A stretch of DNA of 49,168 bases from Dehalococcoidia bacterium (GCA_009693015.1 SHYB01000014.1:1-49168); one strand, 5' to 3'; shown: positions 16,379 to 25,236, numbered from the stretch's first letter. The notes: a model not told the origin generated them from the sequence alone. A program made the numbers and translations.

Positions 16379-19255
16379 CTAGGAATCACCGGTGGCGGGT
16401 TTCGCCAGCCAGCCGCGCACCGCGGCCCCCACCTCGCCGGCGGGGGCCGATATGCGGGTGCACTGCGGTATGGAATCGAGGAACGCCGCGCCGTAGCGCT
16501 TTGCCTGGATGCGCCGGTCGAGCACGATGAGCACGCCGCGGTCGGTCTTGCGACGGATCAAACGGCCGAAGCCCTGCTTGAAGCGCAGCACCGCCTGGGG
16601 AACGCCGTATTCCGTAAAAGGGTCTTCGAACTGCTCCGACCGCGCAGCGAAGACCGGGTCGCTGGGGACGGCGAAGGGCAGCCGGGCGATGATGAGCACG
16701 CTCAGCGCTTCGCCGGCGATGTCCACGCCCTCCCAGAAGCTGCCGGTGCCGAGGAGCAGCATCTTGCTCGCCTGGGCGCGGAACTGCTCCACCAGCTGGC
16801 GCGGCGTGCCATCCATCCCCTGCGCCAGCACGGTGATCCCCGCCGCGGCCAGGGGCGCCGCGAGAGCCGTCCGCGCCGCGCGCAGGCTGGCCCACCCGGT
16901 GAACAGCACCAGCGTCCGCCCGTCCCCGCCACGCGCCGCATCGGCGATCATCGCCTCCAGCGCCTTCTGGTACCCCGGCGCGGACGGCTCCGGCATGTCC
17001 GAGGGGTAATACGCCAGCACCAGCCGCGGGTAGTCGAACGGGGAACCCACCACCAGCTCACGCGGCGCTTCCAGCCCCAGGCGCTGCTCGATGTAGTCCA
17101 GCTTCCCTTTAATAGACAGCGTGGCGCTGGTGAGCACCACCGTCTGCTTGGCGCTGAAGAGCTTCTGCTGCAAGTCCGGCCCCACGGAGAGCGGGGCGCT
17201 GTGCAGCCGCGCCGTGTTGTCGCGCGCGCTCACGCCGATCCAGTAGATCATGCCGGGGTCCGGCTGTCCCACGGCGGACTTCAGGGCCACGGCCAGCGCC
17301 GCGCCGCTTTCACGCAGCGCCCCTGCCTCCAGGGTAAACTGCTCTCGGTCAGGCATCTCCGTATCGTTCATGCGCTGCGCCAGGGACTGCACGCGGTCGG
17401 CGTCATGAAGCACCACGTCCAGGGCCACGCCCGCATCGTCCCGCGCGATGTCTATCTTGGACCACGCCGGGTTGGCCCGCGAGGCAGCGGTGATCCGCAC
17501 GCTTGCGCCGTACTCCCCGCCGCGTTCGCCGTGCTTCTGGGCAAAGTCCGCCAGCAGCGTGAACAGCGCCGCCACGCGCACCCGCGCCGCCTGGGCGTGC
17601 TCCTGCACCTCCGCCAGCATCGTGTTGAGATCGTTGCGTCGCGATTCGGCGATGAGCGCCGACCGCGCCAGCGCCGCCAGCGGCGTCACCAGGCCGGGGC
17701 CAGCCGCAGGCGTCCCGCCCGCCAGCCCGCCGATGAACCCCTCCAGCGCATCCTCATCCACGGATGCGCCCCACTGCTGGGTGACCACCTCTTCCAGGTT
17801 GTGCGCCTCGTCAACAATCAGGTGCTCATAGTCCGGCAGCAGGTTGCCGTTTTGCGCGTCCAGCGCCAGCAGCGCGTGGTTCACCACCAGCACGTGGGCC
17901 GACTCCGCCCTCCCCCGCGCCGCTTGATAGAAGCACAGGCCCCGGCGCGCAAAGGGGCACTGGCCCCTGTCCTGGTCGTGGCCCTCGGCGGAGAGCCGCA
18001 CCCAAACGCCGTGCTCCTGCTGCACCAGGTTGATCTCCCCGCGGTCGCCCGTCCGCGTCTCCTGCAGCCACAGCAGCAGCTTGATGAGCGTGCGCGCCTC
18101 CGCGGCGGTAACGCTGGCGTTGCGCCGGACGGCCGCCCAGCGGCGCAGGCAGATATAGTTCGAACGGCCCTTCAGCAAGGCGAAGCGGAGGTTCGCCGCG
18201 CCGGGCTCGCCGGCATCCGCGATCGCCGCCGCCGCGTCAGGCAAGTCCTTGGTGATGAGCTGCTCTTGCAAGGCGATGGTATTGGTGGAGACGACGGCGC
18301 GTTCGCTGTTGCGCAGGGCGAACAGCGCCGCCGGCAGCAGGTAGGCCAGCGACTTGCCCGTGCCGGTGCCCGCCTCCGCCACCAGGACACCTCCTTCAGA
18401 GAAGACGCCCGCAACCGCTTCCGCCATCTGCACCTGTTGCGGGCGCTCTTCGTAGGTGGACATGGCGCGCGCCAGCGGCCCGCCGCTGCCCAGGATGCTC
18501 CGCACCGCAACGGCCTCGACAGGTTTGCGGCCCTGACCCCGGTGCAACGGCCGTCCCGCCGTGAGGCGCTCCTTCAGCACGCCCAGGTCCAGCCCTTCCA
18601 GCCCAGGCTCGCTGCCATCCGGCTGGCCGGTGACCACGCCCGCCGCGACATCAGCGATCAGCCTGCGCAGCGGCCAATCGCTGCGGGAGGCGATGTCCTG
18701 CACCGCCGCCAGCAGTCGCGGGGGCAGCGCGTGCAGCTTATCCGCCAGCGCGACAAACGCCTGACCCGCTACTCGCGCATCCGCCTCCGCGCGGTGCGCC
18801 CCGTGCGGCGGGATTCCCAGCGTGCGCGCCACCTCGCCGAGGGTGTAGCTAGGCTGGCGCGGCAGCAAGAAAGACGCCAGGTCAAAGGTGTCATACGCCG
18901 GGCCCAGTGCCTGCACGCCGCGACGCCGCAGAAACGCCAGGTCGAAGGTGATGTTATGCCCCACCACCGGCGCCGTGCCCAAAAATGTCTGGAGCTTTTC
19001 AGCAATTGCGGGAAACGCGGGCGCCCCTGTTAACGCCTCGTTGGTGATCCCCGTCAGCGCTTGAATGAACGGGCTGACCGGCCGCCCCGGCGATACCAGC
19101 GTGTGCATCACGCCGATCTCCTCGGCGCCGCGATACTTCACCGCGCCAACCTCGATCACCTCGTCCTTGGCAGGGTCCAGCCCCGTGGTCTCCAGATCGA
19201 GGGCGACCCACGTCAGGGACGCGATGGGGGACGCGGAAACGCGGGCAGCGGTCAC
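16379..19255 (-). CDS. dinG: DEDDh exonuclease fused to DinG-family helicase
   Basis: About 958 residues from GTG 19253-19255. The N-terminal third is an epsilon-type 3'-5' exonuclease: ALDLETTGL (about 18-26), VVGHNITFDLAFL and HRAEADARVAG. The rest is an XPD/DinG superfamily-2 helicase with Walker A AEAGTGTGKSLAYLLPA (about 290-306) and DEAH in LIVDEAHNLEE (about 478-488). C-terminal motifs include LLLGTGSFWEGVDI. DinG enzymes unwind damaged, R-loop or G4 DNA through an Fe-S cluster. Here the cluster region has YIC, then QCPFARRGLC, so three of the usual four cysteines; the position five before QC-P holds Gln. The frame stays open upstream but overlaps the PHP gene, so the GTG just before the exonuclease motif is preferred. 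Confidence 0.92.
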   Translation of the reverse strand: MTAARVSASPIASLTWVALDLETTGLDPAKDEVIEVGAVKYRGAEEIGVMHTLVSPGRPVSPFIQALTGITNEALTGAPAFPAIAEKLQTFLGTAPVVGHNITFDLAFLRRRGVQALGPAYDTFDLASFLLPRQPSYTLGEVARTLGIPPHGAHRAEADARVAGQAFVALADKLHALPPRLLAAVQDIASRSDWPLRRLIADVAAGVVTGQPDGSEPGLEGLDLGVLKERLTAGRPLHRGQGRKPVEAVAVRSILGSGGPLARAMSTYEERPQQVQMAEAVAGVFSEGGVLVAEAGTGTGKSLAYLLPAALFALRNSERAVVSTNTIALQEQLITKDLPDAAAAIADAGEPGAANLRFALLKGRSNYICLRRWAAVRRNASVTAAEARTLIKLLLWLQETRTGDRGEINLVQQEHGVWVRLSAEGHDQDRGQCPFARRGLCFYQAARGRAESAHVLVVNHALLALDAQNGNLLPDYEHLIVDEAHNLEEVVTQQWGASVDEDALEGFIGGLAGGTPAAGPGLVTPLAALARSALIAESRRNDLNTMLAEVQEHAQAARVRVAALFTLLADFAQKHGERGGEYGASVRITAASRANPAWSKIDIARDDAGVALDVVLHDADRVQSLAQRMNDTEMPDREQFTLEAGALRESGAALAVALKSAVGQPDPGMIYWIGVSARDNTARLHSAPLSVGPDLQQKLFSAKQTVVLTSATLSIKGKLDYIEQRLGLEAPRELVVGSPFDYPRLVLAYYPSDMPEPSAPGYQKALEAMIADAARGGDGRTLVLFTGWASLRAARTALAAPLAAAGITVLAQGMDGTPRQLVEQFRAQASKMLLLGTGSFWEGVDIAGEALSVLIIARLPFAVPSDPVFAARSEQFEDPFTEYGVPQAVLRFKQGFGRLIRRKTDRGVLIVLDRRIQAKRYGAAFLDSIPQCTRISAPAGEVGAAVRGWLAKPATGDS

Positions 19256-19272
19256 AGGATGCGCCGGCGCAA

Positions 19273-19974
19273 TTATTGGACCCCGCCAAAGGGGCGGGCT
19301 ACTTCGAAAGGACTCGTGTGCCCTTCGAGCAGGCCGCTGGTGGGGTGGTAGCGCCGCGCCCGTAGCGCCGCCAAGAGTTCCTCCGCCGTGCGCACGGTGT
19401 CCTGGAACACGGTGGCGCCGCAACCCAGGCCGTGGGTGGAATGGGCATCGCTGCCCCCTACCGCCGGTTTGCCGAGCATCTGCGCCGTCTTGAGGGCGAA
19501 CTCGTTCTCCCGCACGGTGCACGCGCCGTTCACCGCCTCGATGGCGTCGGTGATGGCGAAGATCTCATGCCGCACTGCCTGCTCCAGCGGCACCGGCTGC
19601 TTGAAGAGGAGCGACTTGAACAGCGGCGGCTTGTCGAAGAAGCGCCGGTAGGGATGCACCGCCACCAGGAACCCGCCCAGGCCGTCAACCACCTTGCGCA
19701 GCGTTTCTATCTTATGGATGCCGCTGACGTAGGAGGCCAGGCCGAAGGCGATGACGTGACCGAACTCCGTGTCCACTTCCAGCGCGGGGATCAGCGTGAG
19801 ATCGCCGTGTTGCTCGCGGAAGCGGCGGAACTCCCAGGGGTCCCAGCCGCCGCCGTGCTCCGTCAAGCACACGCCGTCCAGCCCCGCGCGGCGCGCCTCG
19901 GAAACCAGTTGGTCTGGGGACAGGCTGCTATCCGGCCCCCCTTTAATGGTGTGGACATGCAGGTCGAGGATCAT
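19273..19974 (-). CDS. PHP-domain metal-dependent phosphoesterase
   Basis: A 233-residue protein with the four PHP motifs: LDLHVHT (residues 3-9), CLTEHGG (about 36-42), AVHPYRR (about 104-110) and GGSDAHS (about 173-179). These bind the catalytic metal ions in histidinol-phosphatase-like and RNA/DNA-phosphoesterase relatives. The substrate is unknown. TAGGAGG stands about 15 nt before the ATG, rather far but clear. It lies upstream of the exonuclease/helicase gene with an 18-nt gap, so it is probably co-transcribed and may have a nucleic-acid role (inference). Confidence 0.85.
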   Translation of the reverse strand: MILDLHVHTIKGGPDSSLSPDQLVSEARRAGLDGVCLTEHGGGWDPWEFRRFREQHGDLTLIPALEVDTEFGHVIAFGLASYVSGIHKIETLRKVVDGLGGFLVAVHPYRRFFDKPPLFKSLLFKQPVPLEQAVRHEIFAITDAIEAVNGACTVRENEFALKTAQMLGKPAVGGSDAHSTHGLGCGATVFQDTVRTAEELLAALRARRYHPTSGLLEGHTSPFEVARPFGGVQ

Positions 19975-20117
19975 GCGGTGCCGGCGCGCCTCCTAGAAGC
20001 AATGCGAATAGTGCGGACGATACGAACAAGAGGAACAACAGATTGTACTCACCGCTCCTGGAAGACGTCAACGCGACTGTGTCGCTGTGCGTGGGCGGGC
20101 GGGCCGGCGCGGGGGAA

Positions 20118-20123
20118 TATAAT
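20118..20123 (+). promoter_or_regulatory. TATAAT -10 candidate for the sigma/anti-sigma operon
   Basis: A perfect TATAAT, 103 nt before the sigma factor start, lies in the divergent gap between the PHP gene and the sigma gene. No -35 is apparent 16-18 nt upstream (the stretch is G/C only). It might therefore need an activator or be a chance match. Confidence 0.35.
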
Positions 20124-20226
20124 GGGCATCCGCCGGATACCACGCCATCCGCGTTCCCTCTGTTGCATGCCGCCGGTCAATCCGCCGCGGCAAAGCCGGC
20201 GTAGCACTAGTATGGACGGGAGAAAC

Positions 20227-20811
20227 ATGACCGATCATTCGCCCGCCCAGGCAACCAGCCAGACGCCAGAGACGGAACTCCTGGCGCAGGTGCTGGGCGG
20301 CAGCAAGGAGGCGCTGTCCGCCCTCTATGACCGGTTCGCTCGCCAGGTCTTTTCGCTGACGCTGCGCATGGTGGAAAACCAAAGCTTGGCGGAGGAGATT
20401 AGTCAGGACGTGTTTATGACGGTCTGGTCGCGAGGGGCGACGTACAAGAGCGACCGCGGCTCATTCACGGCGTGGCTGCTGTCCGTCACCCACAACCGCT
20501 GCATAGACGAGCTGCGCCGCCGCCGTCGCCGCGCCCGCCTGCCCACAATGAACGTGGACGATCTCCACACCGAGCCCGGGGGCAACCCGAATGAGGTGAT
20601 CAATGAGGTGCTGGCCACCTTGGACCGGAAAATGCTCATGGAGGCCTTGAACAATATCCCGCCCCCGCAGAAACAAGTCGTCCTCATGGCCTACTACCAG
20701 GGCCTCACGCAATCAGAAATCTCGGAAGTCCTCGAGGTGCCCTTGGGGACGGTCAAGACCCGCATGCGCCTTGCCCTGCAAAAGATGCGCGGACAGCTTC
20801 TGCTGCGGTAG
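20227..20811 (+). CDS. RNA polymerase ECF-type sigma factor
   Basis: A 194-residue sigma-70 family protein of the extracytoplasmic-function group. Region 2 covers about residues 20-95 (ALYDRFARQVFSLTLRMV, then LAEEISQDVFMTVW and the melting/-10 recognition segment GSFTAWLLSVTHNRCIDELRRRRRR). Region 4 covers about 135-190 (LPPPQKQVV-type IPPPQKQVVLMAYYQGLTQ with the helix-turn-helix SEISEVLEVPLGTVKTRM). The ATG at 20227 has GGGAGA 3 nt upstream; an ATG five codons earlier overlaps that site. It is directly followed (15 nt) by an RskA-type anti-sigma gene, so this is a SigK/RskA-like membrane-stress pair. The regulon is unknown. Confidence 0.93.
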   Translation: MTDHSPAQATSQTPETELLAQVLGGSKEALSALYDRFARQVFSLTLRMVENQSLAEEISQDVFMTVWSRGATYKSDRGSFTAWLLSVTHNRCIDELRRRRRRARLPTMNVDDLHTEPGGNPNEVINEVLATLDRKMLMEALNNIPPPQKQVVLMAYYQGLTQSEISEVLEVPLGTVKTRMRLALQKMRGQLLLR

Positions 20812-20826
20812 GCACACCCCACTATC

Positions 20827-21602
20827 ATGCCATTCACTTGCGAACAAGCAGAGCACCTCCTGGCCTCCTACGCCCTCGGCGCGCTGGACGGCGAGAGCCG
20901 CGCTGACCTGGAACAACACCTCCCGGGCTGCCCCGCGTGCCGCCTGCTGCTGGAGCAAGACCAGCAGATCGTGCAGCAGCTCCCGCGCGCGGTGAACCTG
21001 ATTGACCCCCCGCCTTCAAGCCGCCTGCGGCCAAACCCGCACTGCTGTCACCGCCTCGCCTGCGCAAACGCATGTGGCTTGCGGCGGCGGCGGCAGTCAT
21101 CGCGTTCATCGGCACATGGAGCATCTACCAGGCGGTGCGTGTAGAGAACGTACTAGAGCAAAACGCGCAGCTTTCCGCGCATGTAACAGGTTTGGAGAAG
21201 GAGAAAGAAGCAATCGCCAGTGATGTGGAGAAGCAGTGGAACGCCCTGGCATTCGTTTCCTCCCCCAAGGTGGAGGCGGTAGCGCTGGCAAGCACGGAAC
21301 GGCTTCCCAACGCCAAGGCCAGCCTCTTTGTGGACAGAGAGACCCTGCAAATGCTGATGATGGGCACGGGCGTCCTCCCGCCCCAAGAAGGCATGGTGTA
21401 CCAGCTGTGGGTGCGCCGCGGCGACGGCACCCTCGTGAGCCTAGGCACGTTCCGCAGCTACCGGAGCGGCTACGTCAACTGGAGCTTCACCTCGCCCTAC
21501 GCCCTCGCCGCGCATGAATCGCTCACCGTGACCCTGGAGCCGCGAGGCGGGAGCAGGTGGCCCACCAGCCCGGTCGTCCTCGCCAGCGCCGAGGCGCGCT
21601 AG
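20827..21602 (+). pseudogene. RskA-family anti-sigma factor, interrupted by a frameshift in a C6 run
   Basis: The first part (20827 to about 21010) encodes an anti-sigma zinc-finger domain with C5 and HLPGCPAC, the zf-HC2 ligands. After CCCCCC at 21006-21011 the coding frame moves back by one: FKPPAAKP, RLRKR, then the membrane helix WLAAAAAVIAFIGTW, a coiled segment and the extracytoplasmic RskA domain (MGTGVLPPQEGMVYQLWVR, then GTFRSYRSGYVNW) to TAG at 21602. Adding one C to the run restores a single 259-codon frame reading IDPPAFKPP. The intact protein would hold the ECF sigma at the membrane until released by proteolysis. A sequencing deletion in the homopolymer is the likeliest cause. 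A real mutation would free the sigma factor, and an internal ATG at 21072 could still make the membrane part. Confidence 0.8.
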
Positions 21603-21671
21603 CTTAATGACACGCACGTAACGCCTGGAGTTCACCCCGTACTTCCCCTTCCCACCGTCCATGCCCTTTGC

Positions 21672-21677
21672 TATACT
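21672..21677 (+). promoter_or_regulatory. TATACT -10 candidate for purA
   Basis: TATACT lies 38 nt before the purA ATG, in the gap after the anti-sigma gene. The -35 region is weak. TATACT is the hexamer seen before several other genes in this window (dapB, coaX, the 135-residue protein, the zinc ribbon protein). Confidence 0.45.
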
Positions 21678-21715
21678 CCCCAGGGTTTTTCGAAAGCGTC
21701 CCGGAGATCACATTC

Positions 21716-22996
21716 ATGCCCTCCATTGTTGTCGTCGGCGCCCACTGGGGCGATGAAGGCAAGGGAAAGATCGTCGACATGCTGGCGCAGTCGGCGGACA
21801 TGGTCGTGCGTTACTCCGGCGGGGACAACGCGGGGCACACCGTCATCAACGACCAGGGCAAATTCGGCCTGCACCTTGTCCCTTCAGGAATCTTCTGCAA
21901 GCAGGCGGTCTGCGTCATCGCCAATGGCACGGTCATCAACCCGGAATCGCTCCTAAGCGAGCTGGACATGCTGCAAAGCAAGGGGGTGGACTGCAGCCGC
22001 CTCTGCATCAGTGATAAGGCTCATCTCACGCTCCCCTACCACGTGCTGCTGGATGGCGCGGAAGAGACGGCGCGGGGCAGCGCGGCCATCGGCACCACCA
22101 AGCGCGGCATCGGCCCCACCTACGCCGACAAGGCGGCGCGCAACGGCCTGCGCATGGGCGATCTGCTCGACCTAGAGGCGGCGGCGGGGCGGCTGAAGGC
22201 AACCTACGCTTCCAAGGAAGCAGCCCTCAAGCGCCTGGGCCTGGAGCTCATCCCGTTCGATGCCCTCATGGCGAAGCTGGGCGCCTATGCCAAGCGCATC
22301 GGCCCGCTCATCACCGCCACGGAGACGCTGATCAACCAGGCGCTGGATGACGCCAAGACGGTGGTCTTTGAGGGAGCGCAGGGCACCTTGCTCGATGTGG
22401 AGTTCGGCACCTACCCCTACGTCACCTCGTCCACCACCATCGCCCCCGGCGTCTACCCGGGCGCAGGCCTGCGCCCGCGTGCGCTGGACCATATCCTAGG
22501 CGTCTTCAAGGCGTACACCACCCGCGTAGGCACCGGCCCCATGCCCACGGAGCTGCTGGACGAAACCGGCGAGCTTATCCGCACGCGCGCCCATGAGTTC
22601 GGCGTCACCACCGGCAGGCCGCGGCGCTGCGGCTGGTTCGACGCCGTAGCGGGGCGGTACAGCGTGCAGATCAACGGCATGAACGCCGGCGCCCTCACCC
22701 GCCTGGACGTGCTCGACGATTTTCCCTCGATCAAGGTCTGCGTGGCCTACGAGATCAACGGCAAGCCCGTCCGCGACTTCCCCGGCAGCCTGACGACGCT
22801 CAACCGCTGCAAGCCGGTTTACGAAGAGCTTCCCGGCTGGCGCAAGCCCACGCCGCACCTGCGCCGGTTCGAGGATCTCCCCGCGCAGGCCAAGGCGTAT
22901 GTCCACCGCCTGGAGCACCTGGTGGGTTGCCCCATGAAGATGATATCGGTGGGCCCGCGCCGCGAAGAGACGATCACCGTCGCCGCCCTGGTTTAG
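21716..22996 (+). CDS. purA: Adenylosuccinate synthetase
   Basis: A 426-residue enzyme that joins IMP and aspartate using GTP in the first committed step of AMP synthesis. It shows the P-loop GAHWGDEGKGKIVDML (residues 8-23) with the catalytic Asp/His pair, GGDNAGHT (IMP binding), GTTKRGIGPTY, FEGAQGTLLDVEFGTYPYVTSS, and TTGRPRRCGWFDAV near the C-terminal GTP/aspartate sites. The length is normal. The ATG at 21716 follows GGAG; an upstream in-frame TTG would add 16 non-conserved residues. No frameshift or odd residue is seen. It is followed by two small alpha/beta-barrel genes on the same strand. Confidence 0.97.
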   Translation: MPSIVVVGAHWGDEGKGKIVDMLAQSADMVVRYSGGDNAGHTVINDQGKFGLHLVPSGIFCKQAVCVIANGTVINPESLLSELDMLQSKGVDCSRLCISDKAHLTLPYHVLLDGAEETARGSAAIGTTKRGIGPTYADKAARNGLRMGDLLDLEAAAGRLKATYASKEAALKRLGLELIPFDALMAKLGAYAKRIGPLITATETLINQALDDAKTVVFEGAQGTLLDVEFGTYPYVTSSTTIAPGVYPGAGLRPRALDHILGVFKAYTTRVGTGPMPTELLDETGELIRTRAHEFGVTTGRPRRCGWFDAVAGRYSVQINGMNAGALTRLDVLDDFPSIKVCVAYEINGKPVRDFPGSLTTLNRCKPVYEELPGWRKPTPHLRRFEDLPAQAKAYVHRLEHLVGCPMKMISVGPRREETITVAALV

Positions 22997-23084
22997 CGCG
23001 GCATCCGCGTCCCTTGACAGCTTTGGCACGGCAGGCGCATCCTACCATCGCCCGCGGGCCATCGGCGTCTAAAGGCACATCATA

Positions 23085-23411
23085 ATGTTTTACTTTCTCG
23101 ATGAACTCACGGTGCACCCCGGCAAGGTGCAGGGCTTCCTGGCCCGCTACAAAGAGCGCTACATCCCTGGCGCGCAGGCCCGCGGCCTGACGCTGGTGGG
23201 CACGTGGGTCACGCCCCCCGTGGAGGTGGACGGCGAGCCGTGCACCGTCGTCGCCATGTGGTCCATTCCCAGCGAGCAGGCGTTCTGGACACAGAAGCAC
23301 ACCGCGCGGAATGATCCTGCCGTGGCCGCGTGGTGGAAAGAGGCCCGGGCCTCTCTCTCCCGCCGCGAGCGCCGCTACCTCAACGCCGCCTCGTTTTCAC
23401 CGCTGCGCTAG
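23085..23411 (+). CDS. NIPSNAP-like dimeric alpha/beta-barrel protein
   Basis: A 108-residue protein (MFYFLDELTVHPGKVQGFLARYKERYIP) with the beta-alpha-beta-beta pattern of the NIPSNAP/ferredoxin-like dimeric barrel group. It has the typical amphipathic helix after the first strand and FWTQKHTARNDPAVAAWW in the second half. Function is unknown; relatives act as small oxygenases, dehydratases or binding proteins. AAAGG stands about 9 nt before the ATG. It lies 19 nt before a second, double-barrel protein, so the two probably form one transcription unit. Confidence 0.7.
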   Translation: MFYFLDELTVHPGKVQGFLARYKERYIPGAQARGLTLVGTWVTPPVEVDGEPCTVVAMWSIPSEQAFWTQKHTARNDPAVAAWWKEARASLSRRERRYLNAASFSPLR

Positions 23412-23430
23412 CGTATATCAGGAGCAGAAG

Positions 23431-24111
23431 ATGTTGCGACGCGTGATGTTCCTCAAGCCCCGCGATGGCGTGACTGAGCAGCAGATGGACGGCCTGTTCC
23501 GCGCCTGCCAGGAGGCCCCGCGGCATATCCCCGGCGTCGTGGGCATGCAGGGGGGCAAGAACCTCATCGCCCGCGTGCCGGAGGACGCCTATATGGTGGA
23601 TACGCTGTACCGCGACCTCGCGGCGTACGAGACGTACCGCCACCACCCCTACCATGAGGAGGCGCTAAAACCCCTGTTCAATCGCGCCGACCCGCGCAGC
23701 CTCGTGGAGAGCTACGATGCCGTGTTCTACGAGCCGTTGCGAGAGGAATTTCCCCAGCCGGACATGAAGAACCTGCTGCGCCGCAGCCTCATCGTGCGCA
23801 TCGAGCCGGGCACGCCTCCGGAGCAAACGCTCCAGTGGGAAAAGCACATCATGGAGATGCCGCGGCACATCCCTGCCATCCGTAACTGGGCCTTCGCCCG
23901 CGTGATGCAGACGCCGCGCCCATCGGTGTGGACGCATGCCTGGGAGATGGAGATCCAGGACGCAGACGCCTTCCGCCAGTACCTGGACTCGCCGTTCCAC
24001 TGGGGCGTGGTGGACCGCTGGTTCGACCCGGAGTGGCCCATGCGGATCGTCGCCCCGCGCTTCCTGCACGGCTATTACAAGACGCCGGCGACCGTTTTGG
24101 GCTGGCGCTAA
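23431..24111 (+). CDS. Double Dabb (stress-responsive A/B barrel) domain protein
   Basis: A 226-residue protein made of two similar ferredoxin-like halves. The first (residues 1-100) has LRRVMFLKPRDGVTEQQMDGLF, PRHIPGVVGMQGGKN and YRHHPYHEEAL. The second (about 112-215) has LLRRSLIVRIEPGTPPEQ, PRHIPAIRNWAFARV and FRQYLDSPFHW. Both carry the PRHIP element, so an internal duplication is visible at protein level. Dabb proteins form dimeric barrels that bind or cyclise small hydrophobic compounds; the ligand here is unknown. The ATG follows AGGAG by 6 nt. It is convergent with dapA. Confidence 0.78.
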   Translation: MLRRVMFLKPRDGVTEQQMDGLFRACQEAPRHIPGVVGMQGGKNLIARVPEDAYMVDTLYRDLAAYETYRHHPYHEEALKPLFNRADPRSLVESYDAVFYEPLREEFPQPDMKNLLRRSLIVRIEPGTPPEQTLQWEKHIMEMPRHIPAIRNWAFARVMQTPRPSVWTHAWEMEIQDADAFRQYLDSPFHWGVVDRWFDPEWPMRIVAPRFLHGYYKTPATVLGWR

Positions 24112-24185
24112 GGCTTTCCCGGCTACGCCAAGCGCAACCGGCACTGCCAGCGTCCGGCATCCGCCTTGAGGCCACGGGCGATGAC

Positions 24186-25094
24186 TTAGGCGGGGCGCTG
24201 TTTGGCGGGCAGGGGCAGGTCAATCGTGGTGGAGAGCAGCAGCGTGTCCACCTTGGCGGCGGAGTCGGCGTCCGGCTCGCACAAGGGCAAGCGCCAGCCG
24301 CCCACGGGAAAGCCCAGCTTGTTCAGAGCGTATTTCACGGGAATGGGGCTGGTGGTGACGAACAGCCCGCTGAACACCGGCATGAGTTTCTCATGCATGG
24401 TGCGGGCTTCGGCGAACTTGCGCTGGACGCAGAAATCGAGCATGCGGCGCACCTGGCGGCCCACAAGGTGCGAGGCGACGGAGATGACACCGTACCCGCC
24501 ACGCTCCATGATGGCGCAGGTATCACTATCGTTGCCGCTCCACATGAGAAAGCCGGGGCACGATTGCGCCAAGACGGCCTCCACCACCTTCATCTCGCTG
24601 CTGGCTTCCTTGATCCCCACGATGTTGGGGATGCGGCTCAAGCGCGCCACTGTCTCCGCCTCTAGCCTGGCGACGGTGCGCGAAGGCACGTTGTACAGGA
24701 TGCACGGCAGCTTGGTGGCTTGGGCGATCGCAGAGAAGTGCCGGTACAGCCCTTCCTGCGTCGGCTTGTTGTAGTACGGCACCACCAGGAGCACCGCGTC
24801 GGCGCCGATGCGCTCGGCGTCCCGCGTGAGCGCGATGCTTGCCGCCGTATCGTTGTTGCCCGTGCCGGCGATGAGCGCGCTTTTGGGAACGGCGGTGCGA
24901 ATCTCGGAGAAGAGACGCACCTTTTCATCATGCGTGAGGGTGGGCGATTCGCCGGTGGTGCCGGAGATGACCACGCCATCGCTGCCGGAACCGAGCAGGG
25001 CCTTCGCCAGCCGCTTCGCCTGGGCATAGTCCACCGCGCCATCGGCATCGAACGGTGTGACCATCGCGGTGATCAAACGTCCCAGCTCGGCCAT
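24186..25094 (-). CDS. dapA: 4-hydroxy-tetrahydrodipicolinate synthase
   Basis: A 302-residue class I aldolase-type TIM barrel that condenses aspartate semialdehyde and pyruvate in lysine/diaminopimelate synthesis. It shows GTTGES (T46/T47), Y134 in LYNVPSRT and the Schiff-base lysine K162 in IVGIKEAS. Length is normal. It is the last of three consecutive lysine-pathway genes (dapB, asd, dapA). The ATG is preceded by AGCGGGGGAGGGGCGC, a strong ribosome binding site. A diverged copy of this whole start region lies immediately upstream (repeat at 25071-25160). Confidence 0.97.
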   Translation of the reverse strand: MAELGRLITAMVTPFDADGAVDYAQAKRLAKALLGSGSDGVVISGTTGESPTLTHDEKVRLFSEIRTAVPKSALIAGTGNNDTAASIALTRDAERIGADAVLLVVPYYNKPTQEGLYRHFSAIAQATKLPCILYNVPSRTVARLEAETVARLSRIPNIVGIKEASSEMKVVEAVLAQSCPGFLMWSGNDSDTCAIMERGGYGVISVASHLVGRQVRRMLDFCVQRKFAEARTMHEKLMPVFSGLFVTTSPIPVKYALNKLGFPVGGWRLPLCEPDADSAAKVDTLLLSTTIDLPLPAKQRPA

Positions 25095-25160
25095 GCGCCC
25101 CTCCCCCGCTACAGTGATCAGACGTCACATTACAACCATGCAACCGTCCCCCGCTGCGGT
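25071..25160 (-). repeat. 45-bp tandem duplication of the dapA start region
   Basis: Units 25071-25115 (dapA start) and 25116-25160 match at 33 of 45 bases with no gaps. Both contain the AGCGGGGGA purine tract, an ATG at the same position and a CGT-TGATC stretch. In the upstream copy the reading runs MVVM, then TGA where dapA has Gly5, then RLIT as in dapA. It is therefore a nonfunctional copy of the dapA 5' end with its own ribosome binding site and ATG. Confidence 0.85.
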
Positions 25161-25236
25161 GTGATGTAGCATAGCGGGCGCGGCGCAGCGCTGCAATGGG
25201 ACGCAGGCGGGGGCGAATGACCGGCAGGCCCACGAA

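Noticed and set aside
21006-21011. Programmed ribosomal frameshift in the RskA gene
   Set aside because: A plain C6 run without a stimulatory stem-loop or a conserved slippery heptamer is more likely a sequencing indel or mutation.
22855-22880. TpsiC-like GGTTCGAGGATC as part of a tRNA
   Set aside because: It lies inside conserved purA coding sequence and has no matching acceptor, D or anticodon arms. No tRNA was found in the window.
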